This document shows positions 1-9,207 of a stretch of 64,000 bases of DNA, one piece after another. Position numbers and translations under genes: made by a program. Numbering within the stretch: position 1 is the stretch's first letter; every line of letters begins with the position of its first letter. The stretch is from Porphyra umbilicalis (taxonomy: Eukaryota; Rhodophyta; Bangiophyceae; Bangiales; Bangiaceae). The notes beneath the pieces are model-generated. The model was not told the origin of the DNA. It made no database searches and worked only from the letters and a program-made list of their open reading frames with translations. The stretch covers positions 186,001 to 250,000 of the forward strand of contig KV918773.1 in assembly GCA_002049455.2 (NCBI GenBank), written 5' to 3'.

Positions 1-75
1 AGAGCCTGCTGGCCTCGCGCCTCAGACCGCTCTCGAGTAAAGCAATGCATCCACCCAACTACCGCTCACTTCACA
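1..75 (+). repeat. 3' end of a copia-X-type LTR, cut by the window edge
   Basis: These 75 bases match the last 75 bases of the long LTR that ends at 34307, with about nine differences by eye. Both copies end in TTCACA and then run into unrelated DNA. This fits the terminus of an LTR whose remainder lies left of the window. No primer-binding site follows it, so a 3' or solo LTR is likelier than a 5' LTR. Confidence 0.6.
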
Positions 76-1966
76 GTAGGGGGCGTGCCGCTCGCCCTAG
101 CCGCCGCCTCGACCGTTGCCGCCGCGGCGCCACCCGGCGAGCCCGCCGGCCGAGGCGCCGCCACCCTGCCTGGCGGCGGCCGACAGCGCCGGCGCCACGC
201 GGCGACGACGACGCCACCCCCCCCCCCCACTGCTTGCGCCTCCTCGGCCGGCGCATTCCGGAGTTGGCGGGTGGTTGCGCCGCTTCTTGTTTCCGCCGCC
301 ACGCCCGTCGTCGCGGCGTCGCCGCTTGCCCCGCCCGCCAGCCGCAACGCTGCCGCCAGCCGCAACGCTGCCGCCAAAGCGGCCGCCGCCGCCACCGCCA
401 CCACTCCACGGCTGCGGGGGCTCCCCGTCACTTCCCTCGCGCCCACCGCCACGCCTCGCATTGCCATCGCTACCGCCACTGCCGCTATCCCGCAAACCGC
501 TACCGACGCTGCCGCCCCCCCCAGGGGACCCAAACTCACCGCCGCCGTCACGCGCGCCGGCGCCGACCGTGCCGGCGCAAGCGCCGCCGGCGCTCTCGCC
601 GCCATCCCCAGCACCGCCGCCACAGCCGGCGCCAGGGGCGCCGCCCGAGGGGCCACCGCCGGGACCACTGGCGCCTCAGACGCGCTCGCCGCCGCCGGGG
701 GGTGCGCTCCCAAACCGGCCGCCCGACGGCGGTTCGACCGCCCCGCCGCCGCTGGCGGGCGCCCCAAACTGGCCGGCCGGCGCGCCGCCGCCGCCACCGT
801 CTGGCGTTCCTCCGGACACAGGGGGCGCGCGGGGCCCACCGTCAGGGCCCTCCGGGGCGCCTCGGGGCCACGATACGGGCGCATACCCCCCCCCATCCCG
901 ACAGAGCTCCCCGCCGTTCCCGCTGCCGGCGTCGCCCAGTGGCAGCCCACCCGCGCGCGGCTGCCGCATACCCCCCATACCCACCATCCCCCCGGAAGGT
1001 GGCGCGCCCCCTCCCCCCGCCTTGGCCGACCCGCGCGCCAGCGCCTTGTCCTTTTGATAGTCGGCCGCATTGCCCGACGCGGCCGCCGCTTCGGCGCCGT
1101 CCCCCCCGGTGCAGTCGCTACCGCCGCTGCCACCGCGGCGGCCGCCCCCACCGTCTTAGGCCTCCCTGTCGGCCTCTTCGATGGCTCCCGGCCCGCCGGC
1201 GGCGCCTGACGCCAACACGCGACGGGTACCACCCGGACCCCACTCACCGACATCCTGCAGCCAGTAGCCGGCGGGGACCGCCACCCGCACGACCGGCGGG
1301 CGGTCGCGTCGCAGGTAGGGGTCGCGGACGCGGCCGCCCGAGCTCCGACCGCGGGGCGCCGTCGCGCGAGGGCCAAACCCGCCACCGCTGCCGCTGCCGC
1401 CGCCACCGCCGCCGCCGACACCGACGCGGTCACTCTCGGCCGCCGTCGACAGCGGCTGCCGCCGCCGTACGGACGTCAACGCTGGTGCCGCCGCCGCGGC
1501 GGGACGCCCGCCCGGCACTAGGTAACCGTCGCCACCCTTTCGCGTGTCGGCGGGGCACGGCGGCGACCCGCCACCGCCGCGGGGGGGGGCACCGCCGCCC
1601 ACGCCGCCGAGAGCAGCGACGGTGCCGCTCACGGCGGCCAGCCGACTGCCGGCCGGCCGCCCGTCGTGGCCGGCGGGTCGGCCACCGCCGCTGGCGCTGC
1701 TGTTTGTGCCGGTCCCCGCCCCCCGCCGTGGGGGTCCGCCCGCCACCAGCGCGGTCCGCCCCACTAGGTCGGCGGGTCGGCCGCGACCACCGCTGCCGCC
1801 GCCACCACCGTAGCTCCATCCGCGCGGCCGACGGCCACCCGCGCTCCGCCATCGTCGCCGCCGCCGCCGCCGCAGCCACCGCTGCCGTCGCCGCCGCCGA
1901 TGACACCGCTACCGCTGACGAACGTGCGGGCGGCGGGGGAGGGTGGGCCGGGCGACGGCGCCTGCG
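76..1966. other. CCG/CGG-rich low-complexity DNA, possible remnant of a host gene
   Basis: This 1.9-kb stretch is extremely GC-rich with CCG-type trinucleotide runs, so long open frames appear by chance on both strands. The minus strand gives Gly/Pro/Ala-rich frames. One short stretch near 1190-1340 on that strand (containing RVRDPYLRRDRP and AVPAGYWLQDVGEWG) is less repetitive and could be a real exon. I recognise no domain and cannot choose a strand. It resembles the CCG-rich DNA at 62.3-64.0 kb, which does appear to carry a host gene. Confidence 0.35.
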
Positions 1967-2047
1967 GCGCTCTTTGAAGCCGCTGCGTGAAGGAAACGGG
2001 CCGAACAGCGTTCACATGATATTGGCGTGAACTGCCCATGTGAAATT
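1967..2047 (+). repeat. Left terminal inverted repeat of the giant KDZ element
   Basis: Read inward, it matches the reverse complement of 32207-32287: both start with GCGC, share AAGC-GCTGCGT and GGAAA, then have TTCACATGA-ATT-CGTGAAC. It contains an inner palindrome, TTCACAT (2011-2017) and ATGTGAA (2038-2044), 20 bases apart. The end of the second copy (about 48644-48715, reversed) matches more closely still. The exact outer base is uncertain by a few positions. Confidence 0.65.
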
Positions 2048-2455
2048 TTATCAGCCAGTGAAAAGCCTGCGTCGGACAGCCGTGCGCTGCCGTGGCGCCC
2101 TGGTCACGCGGCCGATCTCGCGTTCAAATCAACCGGATACGAGCCAGACACAGACAGGCCCGGTGACGTGAACCGCTGTAGGCCTCCCAGACCCCGACAG
2201 ACACCCAGACAGCACCTGGTGTCTCGGGCCATGGATGCCAAAAAGTGCCTGCACGGCACCCCAGGAAGCCATGCAGATGCGGCCCAGACGCCTGCCGAAT
2301 CGATGTCCGGGGCCAAAAACAGGGCCAGAGAGCACCAGATACGAGCCAAACAAAGAAAAAAGCGTATCTCGCGGGTCCCAAGACCGCACATGCGGGCATT
2401 CCGAGCCACAGATCTTGCAGCAGCCAGCCGCGGCCGGCGTCCGTTACTGGCTGCC
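2048..2455. other. Subterminal region of the KDZ element
   Basis: No gene is seen. The same stretch, highly similar, lies in reverse at 48300-48643 in the second KDZ copy, between the terminal repeat and the tandem array. It is therefore element DNA, probably non-coding left-end sequence. Confidence 0.6.
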
Positions 2456-3320
2456 CCGGCGGAACCGTCGCCAAGAATTTTGCGGTTGCGTTTGTGGCCC
2501 CACCGGGGGCCCCCCATCGATCTGGCTGGGCCCTGGCGGCGCCAGTAAAATCTGCACCGACCTGCACGCCGTCGCCTGGGCCCCGCCACCGTATGCCTAT
2601 GGGCGCCGCCAGCCGCTGCGGCCTGCCATTGGTGGTTTTCCGAGCGGAACAGCCGCCATGAACGTTGCGGTTGCGTTTGTGGCCCCTCTGGGGGCCCCTC
2701 ATTGCCCTGGCCGGGCCCTGGCGGCGCCAGTAAAATCTGCACCGACCTGTACGCCGTCGCCTGGGGCCCGCCACCGTATTCCTCGGGCCGCCGCCACCCG
2801 TCGCTGCCTGCCATTGGTGGCTGTCCGAGCGGAACAGCCGCCATGGATGTAGCGGTCGCGTTTGTGGCCCCTCTGGGGGCCCCCCATCGATCTGGCCGGG
2901 CCCTGGCGGCGCCAGTAAAATCTGCACCGGTCTGCACCCCGTCGCCTGGGACCCGCCTCCGTATGCCTCGGGCCGCTCCCACCCGCCGCCGCCTGCCATT
3001 GGTGGTTGTCCGAGCGGAACAGCCGCCATGAATGTTGCGGTTGCGTTTGTGGCCCCTCTGGGAGCCCCCCATCGACCTGGCCGGGCCCTGGCGGCGCCGG
3101 TAAAATCTGCACCGGCCTGCACCCCGTCGCCTGGGACCCGCCTCCGTATGCCTCGGGCCGCCGCCAGCCGCCGCGGCCTGCAATTGGTGGTTGTCCGAGC
3201 GGAACAGCCGCCATGAACGTTGCGGCTGCGTTTGTGGCCCCTCTGGGGGCCCCTTATCGATCTGGCGGGGCCCGGGCGGCTCCGCTGGAATCAGCACTGG
3301 CGTGCACGCTGTCGCTGGGG
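2456..3320 (+). repeat. 185-bp tandem repeat array, about 4.7 units
   Basis: Units start at 2456, 2641, 2826, 3011 and 3196, a constant 185-bp step. Each begins with a CGAGCGGAACAGCCGCCATG-like block and contains GCGTTTGTGGCCCC and GGCGGCGCCAGTAAAATCTG. Reading frames run through every unit on both strands, but the repetition explains them. The second KDZ copy has about two related units at the same relative place (47935-48300), so unit number varies between copies. Clusters like this next to the terminal repeat often serve as transposase-binding arrays; that role here is inference. Confidence 0.85.
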
Positions 3321-3662
3321 CCCCCGATTACACTGTTTGAAAATTGTGATTGTATCCGCAGTCGACCCGACTGAAACGGGGCGTGCGGGCCATCCCAATC
3401 GACCAGCGACCTCGTCGCCGCTGTTGGCACGTTGACCACCGTCGCCTGGACGGCCGTCGTCGTCGCGACCGTCACGCTCGCGGCCGCCTCCGAGGCTGCC
3501 GTCGCGTTCGCGGGGCCCGTCGACGCTGCCGCCGGGGTCGCGGCCCCCGTGGATGTTGCTTACCCCGGCGCTGCCATTGATGATGCTGATGCCGTGTGTT
3601 CGTGACCACAGGCATTGCGGTTCCTTTGCTGACAACGGTGGTTGCCGGCGACATTGCTGGTC
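3321..3662. other. Leader between tandem array and transposase exon 1
   Basis: This is 340 bases without a convincing gene. It presumably holds the promoter and 5' leader of the transposase gene, but no clear TATA element stands out. This part is missing from the second copy, where the array runs almost directly into the intron 3' end. Confidence 0.35.
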
Positions 3663-5133
3663 ATGGGGGACCCGCCGCCGCCGCGGAAGCCTCGTTTTCA
3701 CGCCCCCGTCGTCGCGTCGTACATGGGTAACGCGACCTCCGTGCCGTCGCTAGTCAACCGGCTGGCAACGTTACCGACGACCGGTCTCGGAACGTCGGTG
3801 GAGGTCATCACGTCGGGCTCCCAGTGCGTGTCTGTGGATCCAGGATGGAGCGCGCGGGCTCGTGACCGTGACTGTCGTCGACGTGTGGTACGCGGTGGGG
3901 CTTGGGTGCGGTCCGCGCCCGCCGTTGCTTCGGCAGGGGACAAGACGCACTCCACGAAGCGCCCATGGACCGCGTCTTCAGCGGCGCTCTCCCCGCCGCT
4001 TGGCGTTGATGCAGGCGACGACGTAATGGAGGACCATCACTGCCCACCAGGTGCGATCCCGCGACGGCCATCATCCGGCCGTGCCGCTGCGCACCCGATC
4101 GACAAGCAGATGATGGAAGCGCTCGGCCCATGCGTGCGGAATGCGTGCGGGCTGCCGTCGGCAACACCGATTGGCAAAAGCGCCTCCCTGGTGAGCGCCA
4201 CGCTGGTGGGTGACCCCAACTCTCATTCGCGGGCCATCCTGCTGTGCGTCGGTTGCGGTACGGCCGACAGCGCCATAATTTGGGCGTCTCGTCGGGGCGG
4301 CATCCTGTGCTCCTGTTTTTCTGGCACGCAGAACGCGCTCTTCCTGTCGGCTTCGTCGGGCAGCTGCGTGTGCAAGCACACAAGAGCGCTGCGGCGGTGC
4401 TTGGTCAAGGAAGGCATTGCGCTGTCACTTTTCTTGCGTCGGATGCACCTCGGCTCCTCGCCTACCAACTTCGTGTCCCAGAAACGCTATGGGCCAATGC
4501 AGTTTTGGGTGGTGCTCTACCGCTCGGTCTACTCGTTGGTGTCCTTCTCGGCTGCAAATATGGCAACCTGCATTGCCCCGAGCTTTCGGCGGTTCCGAGC
4601 GCTTTGTGGCCACGTCGCTTTGGCGCGTCCCCGCAACATGAATAGTCGAGCTGCCGATGTCGCAGCCGGCGTCAAGCCCGGCACTCCCCTAGCTCCTGTC
4701 AAAGCCGCGTCTGCGAATCAACCTTTGCTGCCGCTTGGCCTCGCCGATGAGGACGACGGTATTGAGACAGAGCCCTGCGACACGGAGCGCGGCAGTGGCG
4801 ATGCGGCCGAGTGGACGGTCTCTGCTCGCGTGCGGCGTAACCTTCTGCCCTGCAAGGGAAAGATTGCGGACGCGGAGGTTTGGGCACGGACGGCGAATGG
4901 AGGGGCATCGCTGCTCTTCGACGCTTGCGTGGCGGTACCAACAAGGCGGGCGACATCAAGAAAGTGGAAGCCGTCATGAAGTCGGCTGCTCAGATGGTGC
5001 TCATGCACGTACGCGGTCTGGTACCTGTCGAGCCGTACTGTGGGAGCTGTGGTTCCGAGCGGGAGGAGAAGCACGTGGTCACCAAGGAGCGTGCCGTCCT
5101 GTATACACACCACGCCACCGCGCCCGCGATTCA
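3663..5133 (+). pseudogene. KDZ transposase, exon 1 (Cys/His cluster region)
   Basis: The frame opens with ATG at 3663. Its middle holds a Cys/His cluster: LLCVGCG, then ILCSCF, about 17 residues, then CVCKH (about 4245-4385). This resembles the CxC/SWIM-like zinc clusters found N-terminal to KDZ catalytic domains. A one-base frameshift near 4925 moves the frame, which then continues through KSAAQMVLMHVRG and a C-x2-C motif (YCGSCGS) to a CAG codon at 5131-5133. GTATGT follows, a good donor site. Joined in phase 0 to exon 2, the C-x2-C would pair with C-x4-C (WTCDRPDC), forming a zinc ribbon split by the intron. The exon is absent from the second copy. The assignment rests on context and these cysteines. 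Confidence 0.55.
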
Positions 5134-5255
5134 GGTATGTTTTGATTCTTCATTTGCTTGGTGTTCTGCTCGCTCTGTTCTCCCCTGTTTTCTCTGCGGA
5201 GTCGAGATGCTCCGTTTCGTTGACTGCCAGCTTTGCATCTCTGACACCCGTTTAT

Positions 5256-5673
5256 TGTTGGACTGTGATGCTCGTCGCCGACTCCACTGGCGGTTCGCGG
5301 TTGGACGATGGTCGGTGACCCTTATGGTACCCCACATGGTACATTTGCAAGACGTGGTCAAGTTGCACACATTCGTGTTGGGTCATCTTGGGGCGTTACT
5401 TTTGGCATGTTTTGGATTTGATCTTCGCTTTGCTCTAGTGGCTTTTGATTTGGTGAGTGATTCGATTTGGTGCGAGGGCGTGGGCGTCGGTGTGGGCGCG
5501 AGAGGGGGGAGCTCTTGGGCCGGTGGGGACTATTTTAGAGGTGCTCTCGGTTGGGAGAGGCGGGCGAACCTGCGGACAACCAACAAAGCACGTTCGCACA
5601 CACACACACAAGCTCAAGCCAGTCAACCACTTCACCGTGGTCCCCCAACCCCTATCCCCACTGCGTTTTAACA
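5256..5673 (+). repeat. 5' LTR of copia element 1 (418 bp)
   Basis: It has the same length and ends as the LTRs of copia element 2 (36225-36642 and 44320-44737): TGTTG at the start and (C/T)AACA at the end. A TATA-like TATTTTAG lies near 5531 and a short CA repeat near 5590-5612. Confidence 0.93.
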
Positions 5674-5687
5674 GGTTATGGGCCCAG
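5674..5687 (+). promoter_or_regulatory. Copia primer-binding site, complementary to internal initiator tRNA-Met
   Basis: GGTTATGGGCCCAG follows the LTR directly. The core GGTTATGGGCCCA is complementary to the anticodon-loop region of eukaryotic initiator tRNA-Met (GGGCCCATAACC), the half-tRNA priming used by Drosophila copia. The corresponding site of copia element 2 (just left of 44320, minus strand) has one mismatch. Confidence 0.7.
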
Positions 5688-5834
5688 AGCCGGGGCTGTG
5701 ACACGAGCAAAGTGTGCCAGCTGGTGTCGCGACGGTCGCGGCAAATGCGAAGAGGACGAGGTCAAGGTGGTTCAAGGACGTGACGGTCAAGGCGAACGGC
5801 TCGGCAAGGTCGCGCGCTACGACAAGAAGACATC

Positions 5835-8463
5835 ATGGACGGAGGCGCTGCCGGAATGGGCGGCATCAAGATCGACAAGTTGACGGAGACGAACTTCCAC
5901 AAATGGCGTCAGCGCATTAAGATGGTCCTCGCGCTGCGCGACCTGGACGATATGCTTGACGAAGACGGCAAGCCGACGGACGTGGATGCCCGCGAGTTGG
6001 CGGTGTGGAAGCGTCGAGACACGAAGGCGAGCGCCATCATTGGGCTCACCCTTGGATCTGAGCAGCTCGAGCAGGTGTCGGGCTGCAAGACGACGGCAGA
6101 AATGTGGTCGACGCTGCAAGGTGTCTTCCAGCGCAAGAGTTTAATGAACAAGATGAAGGCGCGACGCGAGTTCTACACCGTCGAAATGACCGTCGGTGAG
6201 GGCATGCTGGGCTACATCAACCGCGTGCGCAATCTCGGCGAGAACCTCAAGGCCATGGGCGGCGAGGTGACGGAGATGGACGTTGCTATGAGTGTCCTCA
6301 ACGGGCTGACGTCCAAGTACGAGAACCTGCTGGTGGCTCTCGACGCCAAGGGCGAGGAAGAGCTGAGCCTCGACTTTGTCAAGAGCCGCTTGCTTCAGGA
6401 GGAGCGGCGGCAGGCGGACAAGTCACCGGCGACGAAGCGCATTCGCGACATGGCACTCGTCGGCGCCAACTATCGAGGTCAAGGCCGCCGTAGTGACCTC
6501 ACAAAGGTCGAGTGCTACTACTGTCATAAGTTTTGGCACATCTCTCACAATTGCCCAGAGCTCAAGGCCAAGAAGCAGAGACAGGACAAGGTGGCCGCGA
6601 TTGCGGCTGACGATGGTAGCGACAGCGACGACGCCATCTGTTTGGTGGGCAATGCGGCTGACACCGATGAAATCTCCAAGTCGTGGCTTGTTCATTCTGC
6701 GGCGTCTGCACACATGTACTGGATGCGCGGGTGCTTCGACGACTACCAGACGACCACGGGACGGAGCGTCACGATGGGTGACAAGGGGTCCGTAGCCACG
6801 GCAGGCGTCGGAACCGTCGTGCTCAATGTCATCTTTCACGGCAAGACGCGCAAAACCAAATTGGAGAAGGTGCTCCATGTTCCTACAATGGGCTTCAACC
6901 CCATGTCGGTCGGCATGATGGAGGAGCGTGGTGCGGAAGTGTCATTCAAGGGCGGTAAGACGATCATCAAGATTAGCGACAAGGTCGCTGCGTGCGGCAC
7001 GCGGAAGAGTGGGCTCTGCCACCTGGACATGGCCCCACTGTCGGATATTGCTGCGGTGGCCTCACTTCAGCCCTGGCATGAGCGCCTTGGACACGTCAAC
7101 GTGGCTGGCGTTAAGCGGATGATCAAGAACAAGGACATCGATGGACTCAAGTGCTCTTCCATGGCGGTCAAGGACGTCTACGAGCCGTGCGTGTATGGAA
7201 AGGCGGCTTTGACGCCTATGCCTAGTGCAGGAGGAGGTCGAGTGACCAAGCGCCTGCAGCCCGTGCACTCGGACCTGGGCGGGCCAATGTCGGAGCCGTC
7301 GCGTGGCGGTGCGCTCTACTTTGGCACCTTAACTGACGACTTCTCCCGCCGGACCGACGTGGTCTTCCTGCAGAAGAAGGGCGATCTGCTCTCTGAGTAC
7401 AAGAAGTGGCTGACTAAGGCCCAGCTGCACACGGGAACCAAGATCAAGATCCTAAGCTCCGAAAATAGCGGCGAGTATGTGTCGAACGCATTCAAGGGTC
7501 TTCACGATGGGAACGGCATGACGCACCAGACCACGGTGCCCGACACGCCGCAGCAGAACGGGGTTGCTGAGCGGCTCAACCGAGTTCTCGTGGAGATGGC
7601 TTGCACCATGATGCGACACAAGGACATCGATCAGGATCTTTGGGCGGGTGCCATCAAGACGGCGGTGTACATCAAGAACCGCGTCACCAGCCGGGCGCTT
7701 CCCGTCGGCAAGACGCCTTTTGAGCTGTGGACCGGGAATAAGCCCAATGTAAGCCACATGCGGGTGTTTGGGTCGACATGCTGGGTGGTGCTGCATAACA
7801 GTCTTATCGACGGCAAGTTTGGCGACAAGGCGGCGAAGGGCGTCTTCTTAGGCTACCCCGACGGCAGCAAGGCGTACAAGCACATCCTAGACGACGGCAA
7901 GGTCCTCAAGGCACGAAGCGTCGTGTTCGCCGAGACGAACGTAAGCGAGGTGGCAGAAGTTGCAGAGGAGCTCCCCGGAGACGAAAACGTCGAAGTCGAG
8001 ACAGGCTTGCGTTCTACAAGCGACGGCGAAGACGTAGATGCTGACAATGACGACAAGGATGACAAGCAAGACGATGGATCTGATAAGTCCGCGGACGACA
8101 ATCGAGGTTGTGGCGGCTTTCAAGACACTCTGCGTCGGAGCGGCAGAGCGCGGCGACCACCTGTCGAGTACTGGCGCCCGGGGAGCCTGGTTGCTCACGA
8201 GGCGCCCACGACGTACGTGCGAGCCGTTCAAGGGCAGGAATCGGCTAAGCGGCAGATTGCCATGGACGAGGAGATGGAGGCCATCCGCAAGAAGATACTT
8301 GGCGCTTGACGGATCGCCCGGCCAGTCGACGCGTGCTGAAGGGCAAGTGGGTTTACAAGATCAAGAACGAGGTTGACAAGAACGGGAACAACACGACGCG
8401 GCACAAGGCGCGCCTGTGCTTCATTGGGAACCGGCAGATCAAGGGGCTCGACTTCAACGAGAC
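5835..8463 (+). pseudogene. Copia element 1 Gag-protease-integrase and start of reverse transcriptase
   Basis: The frame starts with ATG at 5835 and runs 824 codons. In order it shows a copia Gag domain, a zinc knuckle (CYYCHKFWHISHNC), an aspartic protease site, a GAG-pre-integrase segment (LGHVNV) and an integrase core ending NGVAERLNR. Several active residues are altered relative to copia element 2: protease LVDSAAS reads LVHSAAS, the second integrase acid in RSDNGGEY reads SSENSGEY, and the pre-integrase CEPC reads YEPC. A one-base loss near 8300 shifts the frame before the reverse transcriptase begins (KGKWVYKIKNE). The frame is then cut at 8463 by gypsy element 1, within the sequence LDFNET/LAPVAK. 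The protein would package and copy element RNA; this copy is inactive. Confidence 0.9.
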
Positions 8464-8830
8464 TGTGGCAACAAAGAAGGCGCGAACAAATACCCTAGAA
8501 CCACACTGACAGTACAAAAGAGAAGGACCTAAAGGGTCAACCTACCGAGAGGACCTAGACGGCGCAAAGGCGCTCAAAGGCTAGGACTCGAGAGGGACGC
8601 CATGATTTAGATGGCGAGCAAGACGGGGCGGCGCGGGGCAAGGCCGGCGCCGTAATAACAAGACGAAAACAGACGAAAAAGAGAGACGTAAGAGTAGCCC
8701 CTGGCCCGAATAGGGGGGGCTACTTAGGGAGGGACAGCCGTCCCACAGGCCGCATTCCGAAGTACGGGGAGACGGGCGCAACTCCCGGCAGGGGCATAAG
8801 TACTGGACTTAGCCCCTGCCGAATGCAACA
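8464..8830 (-). repeat. 3' LTR of gypsy element 1 (367 bp)
   Basis: It begins TGTGGCAAC and ends ATGCAACA on the plus strand. Read in element orientation, the DNA just before it is a purine run (GAGGGGGG, 8831-8838 on the complement), a fitting polypurine tract. Confidence 0.94.
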
Positions 8831-9207
8831 CCCCCCTCGGGCCAAGACCTGGCGGTCACCTGCCAGCAAGGACGGATGCGGGGCCGCTCGGGGGTCGCCA
8901 CCGCGAGGGCGCAGGGCGGGGCCACCAGGCGACGCGGGTCGCGTGGGGGCGCGCGCGCGGGCCGCGCGCGGCGGCGAGCGGCGCCAGCGCGGGCATACCG
9001 CCGTGCGGGGGCCGGCGGGGGCAGCGTTGAAGAACGCGGGGCGCCGGCGACGGGAGGCGGCACGCGCGGGCGCCATCGGCGTGGGCGTGCTGCGGGTTTG
9101 CCGCTCGGGCAGACGTTGTCGCCGACGGAGGCGGACGACGCGGTCGGCGGCGGCGGAGGCGGCACGCGCGGACGCCATCGGCGTGGGCGTGCTGCCGACT
9201 TGGTCGG
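8831..9207. other. Leader between LTR and antisense gene, with internal duplications
   Basis: No gene is assigned. A block at about 9060-9110 (CGCCATCGGCGTGGGCGTGC) recurs at 9165-9195. A block around 9085-9148, including TTGCCGCTCGGGCAGACG, recurs inside the antisense gene at 10363-10426. These look like local duplications in the promoter side of that gene. Confidence 0.5.

Noticed and set aside
1955..1966. A target-site duplication for the giant KDZ element
   Set aside because: No matching 4-10 base word flanks both 1967 and 32287; the left side is low complexity and the outer base is uncertain.
45..2030. Very long open frames on both strands in the CCG-rich start
   Set aside because: At this GC content and trinucleotide repetition stop codons are rare in every frame; composition explains the frames and no domain is visible.
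2456..3320. Regular 185-bp repeats as a CRISPR array or centromeric satellite
   Set aside because: Units are contiguous without unique spacers, the setting is eukaryotic, and the repeats belong to a transposon end.
5580..5615. CA repeat as a functional regulatory site
   Set aside because: It is a short microsatellite inside the copia LTR, with varying length between copies.
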